Assembly (NCBI GenBank): GCA_027483285.1
Contig: JAIXUZ010000353.1
Location: 1 to 12,136 of the forward strand
Direction of reading: 5' to 3'
DNA: 12,136 nt
Origin: Bacteroidota bacterium
GTDB lineage: Bacteria; Bacteroidota; Bacteroidia; CAMBQF01
Shown here in pieces: positions 7,302 through 12,136 of this stretch. Numbering within the stretch: the stretch's first letter is position 1; every line of letters starts with the position of its first letter. A model generated the notes under the pieces. The model worked only from the letters and a program-made list of their open reading frames with translations, was not told where the DNA came from and did not search any database. A program made the position numbers and the translations under genes.

Positions 7302-7471
7302 CAATTATAAAATAGTATTAAGGGGTAAAAGTACGTTTTTTTATTAAGTGTCATGACCCGTACATTTTAAGCCTTATATAGATGGTAGACGGGCATGTTT
7401 AATCTTTATTGTATAGCCTTTGTGTTAAGGGGGCATATTAATTAATAATTTTGCGGCTTAATTGTTTACAA
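7302..7471. promoter_or_regulatory. Divergent regulatory region between rsfS and birA
   Basis: This 170-base AT-rich gap separates two diverging genes and must hold both promoters. Toward birA there is a perfect TAnnTTTG box (7446-7453). Toward rsfS the best match is TACTTTTA at 7333-7326, one mismatch from the consensus and 24 bases before the ATG. An 8-base palindrome GTCATGAC at 7350-7357 lies just upstream of that box and could be an operator or chance. No riboswitch-like structure or BirA operator is apparent, and this BirA lacks a DNA-binding domain. Confidence 0.5.
7446..7453 (+). promoter_or_regulatory. Candidate -7 box (TAATTTTG) of birA
   Basis: TAATTTTG fits the Bacteroidota consensus TAnnTTTG exactly. 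A TTTG at 7419-7422 could be the -33 box, but the 23-base spacing is longer than the usual 19-21. If it is used, transcription starts near 7457, which rules out the in-frame TTG at 7451 as start and favours GTG at 7472. Confidence 0.45.
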
Positions 7472-8221
7472 GTGCCCCCTTTATTTACAGGAAAGCCCAT
7501 AGTATGGTATGAGCATTTAAACTCTACCAATGAATTTGCCGTTAACCAAATTAAAAAAGGTTTGGTGGGCGAAGGAACAGTGTATGCTGCCTACCACCAG
7601 CCGGGAGGGCGCGGCCAGCGAGAGAATAAATGGCATAGCGAACAAGGCGAGAACCTTACCTTTAGCGTAATTTACGAACCCACATTTTTAGCCGCTACCG
7701 AACAGTTCTATTTAAATATGGCGGTATGCCTGGCACTGGTTAAATTTTTGAAAACCGACCTGAATATTGATGCCAAAGTAAAATGGCCCAACGATATTTA
7801 TGTGGAGTATGATAAAATAGCGGGTATATTGATTGAGAACATGCTGAAAGGGCAAAACCTGAGCTTTACCGTTATTGGCATTGGGCTAAACATAAACCAG
7901 GATTTGTTTGACGAGAGCCTGCGCAACCCAACATCAGTAAAAATGATAACGGGGCAGCGCTATGCCATAGAGCCTTTGCTGGAGAGCTTTTTGGGCTACC
8001 TTGAAGCTGAATACCTATTGCTAAAGGCCCTGCGCTTTGCGGATTTATATGAGCGCTACATACAAAACCTGCTGTTTTATAATGAAGAACGGCTTTATAG
8101 TGCCTATGGCGATGCCTTTACGGGCAAGATAACGGCTATAACGCCTGAAGGAAAACTGATAATTGAAACATCGACTGGACAAAAGGCTTTTGGCTTTAAA
8201 GAGGTTGAGTTTATGGTATAA
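7472..8221 (+). CDS. birA: Biotin--[biotin carboxyl-carrier protein] ligase
   Basis: The enzyme activates biotin with ATP to biotinyl-AMP and transfers it to the carrier lysine of acetyl-CoA carboxylase and related enzymes, in the cytoplasm. The 249 residues show 'STNEFA' at 18-23, the biotinyl-AMP loop GRGQREN at 46-52, KWPNDIY at 104-110 and KIAGILIE at 115-122. A C-terminal cap domain ends in 'GFKEVEF'. No N-terminal helix-turn-helix is present, so this is the monofunctional (group I) type and not a biotin repressor. The start is uncertain: GTG at 7472 gives 'VPPLFTGKPIVWYEHLNSTN', close to the family beginning, whereas TTG at 7451 adds seven residues and overlaps the likely promoter. A small membrane-protein gene begins 2 bases after the stop. 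Confidence 0.93.
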   Translation: MPPLFTGKPIVWYEHLNSTNEFAVNQIKKGLVGEGTVYAAYHQPGGRGQRENKWHSEQGENLTFSVIYEPTFLAATEQFYLNMAVCLALVKFLKTDLNIDAKVKWPNDIYVEYDKIAGILIENMLKGQNLSFTVIGIGLNINQDLFDESLRNPTSVKMITGQRYAIEPLLESFLGYLEAEYLLLKALRFADLYERYIQNLLFYNEERLYSAYGDAFTGKITAITPEGKLIIETSTGQKAFGFKEVEFMV

Positions 8222-8223
8222 TA

Positions 8224-8775
8224 ATGAAGACGATAGGAAAAAAAGTTAGCTACGAGCAAACCCCTGAAAAGCTGCTTATAAACATAAATGGCAGGGGCAC
8301 TAAAAAGCAGGTAAACCTGGTAATACTTTGGCTGCTGCTGTGGACTATTTGCGGCACAATACTTATAGTGGAGCTGTTTGCCGATTACAGCGGCCAGCAA
8401 AAAATTGTACTGGGGGTGATGGTGGCCTTTTGGCTTTATTTTGAATATGCGGTATACTACATTTACCGCTGGCGCAAAGGCGGTATTGAGATTTTGAAGA
8501 TTCAGGGTGATACGATGACCTACTCTCGCGAGATTAACGGTGTGGGCAAGGTGCAAACCTTTGATGCTACGCAGGTGCGCAACCTTAAAATGGTTGACTA
8601 TGGAGACAGCGACTTTCAAAGGGCGTATTATAAATCGTGGTACAGTATAGGTGGCGAGATGGTGCAGTTTACCATCAACGGCCGCGAACACCGTGTAGCT
8701 ATGCAGATAGAGGACGATGATGCCAAGAAGCTGCTGAAGGTTATTGATAAGGCGTTGCCGGAAATCAGTAGTTAG
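8224..8775 (+). CDS. Two-helix membrane protein of unknown function
   Basis: I do not recognise this 183-residue protein. It has a polar N-terminus, two hydrophobic segments at about 30-52 (Trp/Leu-rich) and 61-83 separated by a short 'ADYSGQQK' loop, then a soluble domain of about 100 residues. That domain alternates beta-like strands ('GIEILKIQGDTMTYSRE', 'MVQFTINGREHRVAMQI') and ends in a helix ('AKKLLKVIDKAL'). This layout resembles bacterial PH-like proteins, with a helical hairpin followed by a PH-like domain, but the match is by architecture only. The ATG is 2 bases after the birA stop, so the two are probably co-transcribed and coupled. It is followed by an 80-base gap with a possible promoter for the next gene. 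Confidence 0.82.
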   Translation: MKTIGKKVSYEQTPEKLLININGRGTKKQVNLVILWLLLWTICGTILIVELFADYSGQQKIVLGVMVAFWLYFEYAVYYIYRWRKGGIEILKIQGDTMTYSREINGVGKVQTFDATQVRNLKMVDYGDSDFQRAYYKSWYSIGGEMVQFTINGREHRVAMQIEDDDAKKLLKVIDKALPEISS

Positions 8776-8836
8776 CAGCCGGTTGGGAGTAAGATGTTGA
8801 AAGTATGGCATATTATATGCATAACCATTTTATGCG

Positions 8837-8844
8837 TACCTTCG
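8837..8844 (+). promoter_or_regulatory. Candidate -7 box (TACCTTCG) of the MORN-repeat gene
   Basis: TACCTTCG differs from TAnnTTTG only at the seventh base and lies 11 bases before the chosen ATG at 8856. A similar TATCTTCG occurs ahead of the lipoprotein gene. No clear -33 TTG is seen at normal spacing. Confidence 0.35.
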
Positions 8845-8855
8845 TAGTAATTTTC

Positions 8856-9632
8856 ATGAACACCCTTACTATTACAAAAAACCGCTTTTTATTGTTGGCT
8901 ACCTTATTGGTTTTGCCTGTATTGTTATTTGCCCAGGCCGACAGCAACAAGGTGGATGCTGCCGGTAAAAAGCAGGGGCTTTGGAAAAAGTATGATAACG
9001 AGGGTAAGCTTAAATACCAGGGCCAGTTTAAAGATGATAAGCCCGAGGGCAAGTTTATTTACTACTACCCCGATGGGAAGGTTAAAACCATTTCGGTATA
9101 TTCTAAAAACGGCAGTGTTGCCCGCGTAAAAACTTACGACGAGTTTTATACCAAGCTAATGGCAGAAGGCAAATATGTGAACGAGAAGAAAGATAGTATT
9201 TGGAACTACTATACGCTTGATGCTAAGCAGGATAGCGAAATAATATCTGTAGAGGCTTATAAAAATGGGATAAAAGACGGGATGTGGAAAACATTTTACC
9301 CGGGTGGTAAGTTATTTGATACCAAAATTTACAAGAACGACATTTTAGACGGCCCCTGGCTGCAATACTTTGAAGATAACACGCCCCGTACCAAGGGTAC
9401 GTATGTTAAAGGGCAGTTAGAAGGGCTGGCAACGTATTATGGCCCCGATGGAAAAAAAGTAGCAGAGGGCAGGTTTGTAAAAGGGGTGCGCCACGGTGTT
9501 TGGTTTGTTAAAAACGCCGAGGGCAAAATGGTGAATGAGAAGTACAATATGGGTCAGTTGATTGGCAAGCCCAAGCTGGAAAAAACGAGTAAAGACGACG
9601 GTAGAAGGCCGCCGGCAAAAGAAGCAGAGTAA
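8856..9632 (+). CDS. Exported MORN_2/YwqK-like repeat protein
   Basis: The 258-residue product starts with a signal peptide (charged 'TITKNR', hydrophobic core 11-25, cleavage near 'LLFAQ-A'), so it should be periplasmic or on the cell surface. The mature part consists of about seven repeats of roughly 23 residues with the MORN_2 pattern 'G..-G-W-..Y...G': QGLWKKYDNEGKL near 40, EGKFIYYYPDGKV near 64, a degenerate SIWNYYTLD near 114, DGMWKTFYPGGKL near 141, DGPWLQYFEDN near 165, EGLATYYGPDGKK near 189 and HGVWFVKNAEGK near 213. A basic tail follows. Databases often call such proteins 'YwqK family antitoxin', but no toxin is nearby and a secreted antitoxin is unlikely. Upstream in-frame ATGs (8805, 8817, 8832) would put a long tail ahead of the signal peptide and overlap the promoter-like box. 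mnmA begins 6 bases after the stop. Confidence 0.88.
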   Translation: MNTLTITKNRFLLLATLLVLPVLLFAQADSNKVDAAGKKQGLWKKYDNEGKLKYQGQFKDDKPEGKFIYYYPDGKVKTISVYSKNGSVARVKTYDEFYTKLMAEGKYVNEKKDSIWNYYTLDAKQDSEIISVEAYKNGIKDGMWKTFYPGGKLFDTKIYKNDILDGPWLQYFEDNTPRTKGTYVKGQLEGLATYYGPDGKKVAEGRFVKGVRHGVWFVKNAEGKMVNEKYNMGQLIGKPKLEKTSKDDGRRPPAKEAE

Positions 9633-9638
9633 AAGGAA

Positions 9639-10721
9639 ATGAGCAAAAAAGGACGTGTATTGGTAGCCATGAGCGGCGGAATAGATAGCTCTGTGACAGC
9701 ATTGATGTTGCACGAAGAGGGCTATGAGGTTGTGGGCATTACCATGAAGACGTGGGATTACGCATCGAGCGGGGGCAGCAAAAAGGAGACCGGCTGCTGC
9801 AACCTTGATAGTATTAACGATGCACGCCAACTGGCGGTTAACCTTGGTTTTCCGCATATGATACTGGATATACGCAATGAGTTTGGCGACTATATAATTG
9901 ACAATTTTGTTGACGAATACATGGCCGGGCGCACGCCTAACCCCTGTGTGCTTTGTAATACCCATATAAAATGGGATGCCCTATTAAAACGTGCCGATAA
10001 GCTTGATTGTGAGTTTATTGCCACCGGCCACTATGCGCAGGTAAGGTACGAAAATGGCCGCTATGTAGTATCTAAAGGCTTAGACGAGAAAAAAGACCAG
10101 AGCTATGTGCTATGGGGCTTAAGCCAAGAGAGCCTTGCCCGCACACGCTTCCCCTTAGGTGGGTTTACCAAGCCGGCGATACGCCAAATGGCGTTTGATG
10201 CAGGCTACCAGGAACTAGCTAACAAAAACGAGAGTTACGAGATTTGCTTTGTACCCGATAACGACTACCGCGGATTTTTAAAACGCCGTGTAGACGGTAT
10301 TGAAAAACTGGACGGCGGCAGCTTTGTTGACCGTACAGGCCGCGTATTGGGCAAACACCATGGTTATCCATTTTATACCATTGGCCAACGTAAAGGCTTA
10401 ATAGCCGCAGGCGAGCCGATATTTGTTACCCAGATAATACCCGAAACCAATACAGTGGTTTTGGGCCCTGAAAACGAACTGGAAAAACAGGAAATGTGGG
10501 TACGCAACCCTAACCTTATTAAGCTGGATAACCTTGATACCCCTGTGGAAGCCCTTACCAAGATACGCTATAAAGACCCCGGCGCTATGAGTACCATAGT
10601 AACCGAAGGGAACCGTATTAAGGTAGAGTTCCGCAAGCAGGTAAAGGCGGTAGCACCGGGCCAAAGCGCGGTGTTTTACGACGGCAACGACCTTATAGGC
10701 GGCGGTTTTATTGATAAGTAG
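9639..10721 (+). CDS. mnmA: tRNA-specific 2-thiouridylase MnmA
   Basis: MnmA adds sulfur to C2 of the wobble uridine (U34) of tRNAs for Lys, Glu and Gln, using ATP and persulfide sulfur from a relay. The 360 residues are full length: the ATP pyrophosphatase P-loop SGGIDSS at 12-18, 'GITMKTWDY' near 33-41, PNPCVLCN at 100-107 with the catalytic Cys at 106, TGHYAQ at 129-134, KDQSYVLWGL at 152-161 and the second catalytic Cys at 203 in 'YEICFVPD'. 'GQRKGL' and the C-terminal beta-barrel follow. A 'TGCCNLDSINDAR' segment near 51-63 carries two adjacent Cys, as I recall from other Bacteroidota MnmA proteins. The ATG at 9639 is preceded directly by AAGGAA, too close to act as a normal ribosome-binding site. 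The gene probably shares an mRNA with the MORN-repeat gene. Confidence 0.97.
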   Translation: MSKKGRVLVAMSGGIDSSVTALMLHEEGYEVVGITMKTWDYASSGGSKKETGCCNLDSINDARQLAVNLGFPHMILDIRNEFGDYIIDNFVDEYMAGRTPNPCVLCNTHIKWDALLKRADKLDCEFIATGHYAQVRYENGRYVVSKGLDEKKDQSYVLWGLSQESLARTRFPLGGFTKPAIRQMAFDAGYQELANKNESYEICFVPDNDYRGFLKRRVDGIEKLDGGSFVDRTGRVLGKHHGYPFYTIGQRKGLIAAGEPIFVTQIIPETNTVVLGPENELEKQEMWVRNPNLIKLDNLDTPVEALTKIRYKDPGAMSTIVTEGNRIKVEFRKQVKAVAPGQSAVFYDGNDLIGGGFIDK

Positions 10722-10745
10722 TCTGTCAGAATAACCTTTTCTGCC

Positions 10746-10753
10746 TATCTTCG
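10746..10753 (+). promoter_or_regulatory. Candidate -7 box (TATCTTCG) of the lipoprotein gene
   Basis: TATCTTCG lies in the 55-base gap after mnmA, 23 bases before the lipoprotein ATG. It matches TAnnTTTG except for C at the seventh position, the same change as in the box at 8837. No -33 TTG is found at the expected distance. Confidence 0.35.
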
Positions 10754-10776
10754 TACAAAGCGTGCAACTTATACGC

Positions 10777-11499
10777 ATGAAGAAATTTTACACTCCGTTA
10801 TTCTTACTTTTTCTTACAACAGCAACGATTCTATCGTCGTGCAAAGAAGATACTATTGATGGCACTTTGGTGCAGGGTTATGAGTATTTCCCTACCGACC
10901 AAGGCCGCTATAACCAGTTTGCGGTAGACTCTATACAATGGGATGATTTTGATCCGCTAGACCCTGTTGATACATTTACTTTTGATATACGCGAGGTTAA
11001 TGACAGCATTTTGCTTGATAACAGTGGCGACAGCACGGTGCGTTTAGAGCGCCTGCGCCGCGACAGCGCCAACGGGGCCTGGTATATTAAGGACATTTGG
11101 AGCATGAAACAGACCGATGCCACTGCCGAAAAAGTAGAAGAGAATGAACGCTTTATTAAACTACGTTTCCCCCTAAAAGACGGGAAGGTGTGGAACGGAA
11201 ATTACTACAACACCATAGGTAACTGGGATTATGAAATAACCGATTTGGGTAAACCTTTTACCGTAAACGGGGTTACTTTTCCGGAAACTGTTACGGTAAT
11301 ACAAACCGGAAGCAACGACCCATTGATAAATAAACAGCAAGGCAAAGAAGTGTATGCTAAGGGCGTAGGCCTGATATACAGGGAACTAATGATTACCGAA
11401 GCGTATACCGACCCTCAATTTTTAAACCTTCCGTATGACCAGCGCATACGTGTAGGCTTTAAATTGACTATGAAATTAACGGATTACAATCCGCAGTAA
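10777..11499 (+). CDS. Probable surface lipoprotein of unknown function
   Basis: The 240-residue product has a type II signal peptide (Lys-Lys, hydrophobic core, lipobox 'LSSC') with Cys22 as the acylated residue. The residues after it are K-E-D, resembling the lipoprotein export signal (Lys followed by acidic residues) that directs lipoproteins to the outer face of the outer membrane in Bacteroidota. The mature part is rich in Asp, Thr and aromatic residues, has paired beta-like segments ('TFTFDIREV', 'FIKLRFPLKDGKVWNGNYYNT') and no recognised catalytic motif. The ATG at 10777 is chosen over the in-frame GTG at 10762 because it begins the signal peptide cleanly. The S8 peptidase gene follows after 23 bases, suggesting an operon. 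The lipoprotein call is firm; the function is unknown. Confidence 0.88.
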   Translation: MKKFYTPLFLLFLTTATILSSCKEDTIDGTLVQGYEYFPTDQGRYNQFAVDSIQWDDFDPLDPVDTFTFDIREVNDSILLDNSGDSTVRLERLRRDSANGAWYIKDIWSMKQTDATAEKVEENERFIKLRFPLKDGKVWNGNYYNTIGNWDYEITDLGKPFTVNGVTFPETVTVIQTGSNDPLINKQQGKEVYAKGVGLIYRELMITEAYTDPQFLNLPYDQRIRVGFKLTMKLTDYNPQ

Positions 11500-11522
11500 G
11501 AAATAAAAAGAATACCAATTTA

Positions 11523-12136
11523 ATGAAAACATCTATCTGCATTTTAACCTTGTTTTTATTGCTTTTAACGGCAGTTACGTTAAACGCGCAAGTACCAGCA
11601 GCCCCATCAAGGTATGTCGTGTATTTTCGCGATAAGAACAACTCTCCATTCTCATTAAACAACCCGTCGCAGTTTTTATCGCAACGGGCGCTGGACCGCC
11701 GCACGCGCTATAGCATTGCGTTAGATCAATACGACATACCTGTTACCCCGCAATATGTTACTGGCATAGCCAACACAGGTGCTGTTATCCTAAACAAATC
11801 GAAATGGCTGAACTGTGTTACCATTTGGACACCCGATACCTCTGTACTATCGCAAATATCGGCATTGCCATTTGTACAAGCCATTGGGCCTGTAGCCCGC
11901 CGCAAAGCGGTAGACAATAATCCGGTAAAGGATTTTGCCCGTAATATTCCTGAAAAGGTTAGGAGCAAAAGCACCGCTAAAAACGGCAACACCGCGCTTG
12001 ATTATGGCTTGGGTGCCAACCAGATAACGATGTTTAACGGACAGGTTTTCCACCTGCTGGGCTTTATGGGCCAAGGGATGCAAATTGCCGTTTTGGATGC
12101 AGGTTTTTCTAACACCGACCAATTGGACATTTTTGA
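11523..12136 (+). CDS. Exported subtilisin-like S8 peptidase (3' partial)
   Basis: The frame runs open from the ATG to the window end, giving 204 residues and a partial codon. Residues 1-23 are a signal peptide ending 'LNAQ'. The pro-region begins 'RYVVYFRDKNN' and contains 'FLSQRALDRRTR' near 51-62, a pattern seen in secreted Bacteroidota S8 peptidases. Residues 183-194, 'GQGMQIAVLDAG', carry the catalytic Asp192 of the subtilisin triad; the His and Ser motifs would lie beyond the window. Many such proteins end in a T9SS sorting domain, which cannot be checked here. The gene lies 23 bases after the lipoprotein gene in the same direction. The subtilase call rests on the Asp motif plus the pro-region. 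Confidence 0.87.
   Translation, partial: MKTSICILTLFLLLLTAVTLNAQVPAAPSRYVVYFRDKNNSPFSLNNPSQFLSQRALDRRTRYSIALDQYDIPVTPQYVTGIANTGAVILNKSKWLNCVTIWTPDTSVLSQISALPFVQAIGPVARRKAVDNNPVKDFARNIPEKVRSKSTAKNGNTALDYGLGANQITMFNGQVFHLLGFMGQGMQIAVLDAGFSNTDQLDIF

Noticed and set aside
6853..7347. Plus-strand open frame of 164 codons, Ala/Phe-rich, opposite rsfS
   Set aside because: Its composition is the mirror of the Lys/Ala repeat of rsfS on the other strand, so it is an artefact of that low-complexity DNA.
7472..8221. BirA as a transcriptional repressor of biotin genes
   Set aside because: No helix-turn-helix domain precedes the ligase domain and no biotin operator or biotin-synthesis gene is visible.
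8104..8811. Long open frame of 235 codons on the minus strand opposite birA and the membrane-protein gene
   Set aside because: It runs antisense to two well-supported genes and its translation has no recognisable domain. It is best explained as a codon-bias shadow.
8805..8855. ATGs at 8805, 8817 and 8832 as starts of the MORN-repeat gene
   Set aside because: They would place extra residues ahead of a normal signal peptide and run through the promoter-like box.
8856..9632. A toxin-antitoxin system, since YwqK-like proteins are often named antitoxins
   Set aside because: The protein has a signal peptide and MORN_2 repeats, and its neighbours are mnmA and a birA-linked membrane protein. No toxin-like gene is present.

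Overview
The window looks like an ordinary stretch of chromosome from a member of the Bacteroidota, at moderate GC. Several features point there. The protein at the left edge ends in a type IX secretion (T9SS) sorting domain. Signal peptides end in 'FAQ' or 'NAQ'. One lipoprotein carries an acidic sequence just after its acylated Cys, of the kind used as a surface-export signal. Promoter-like TAnnTTTG boxes lie upstream of several genes and Shine-Dalgarno sites are scarce. The order birA / rsfS-ftsH-LUD-DUF2007-cdsA is, from memory, familiar in this phylum. I cannot name a genus.

Layout, left to right. (a) 2-1861, + strand: 3' part of a secreted CotH-family protein with a T9SS sorting domain. 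(b) 1932-7301, - strand, read right to left: rsfS (ribosome silencing factor with a long Lys/Ala-rich N-terminal extension), ftsH, a strong intrinsic terminator, an AT-rich gene of unknown function (3652-4311), then a tightly packed trio of LUD-domain protein, DUF2007 protein and cdsA. The last two of the trio start with TTG. (c) 7302-7471: divergent regulatory region. (d) 7472-8775, + strand: birA (biotin-protein ligase without a DNA-binding domain) and a small two-helix membrane protein 2 nt downstream. (e) 8856-10721, + strand: an exported MORN/YwqK-like repeat protein and mnmA (tRNA 2-thiouridylase). (f) 10777-12136, + strand: a probable surface lipoprotein and the 5' part of an exported subtilisin-like (S8) peptidase cut by the window edge.

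The core is housekeeping: ribosome hibernation (RsfS), membrane protein quality control (FtsH), phospholipid precursor synthesis (CdsA), biotinylation (BirA) and tRNA wobble modification (MnmA). Around it lie cell-envelope and secreted proteins. No gene-free stretch exceeds 300 bases; the longest is the divergent region of about 170 bases. I saw no tRNA, rRNA, CRISPR array, insertion sequence or phage gene.

I do not see a clear new multi-gene system. The points most worth a second look are the histone-H1-like tail on RsfS, the AT-rich orphan gene behind the ftsH terminator inside an otherwise conserved cluster, the linked TTG starts of the DUF2007 and cdsA genes, and the unknown membrane protein coupled to birA.
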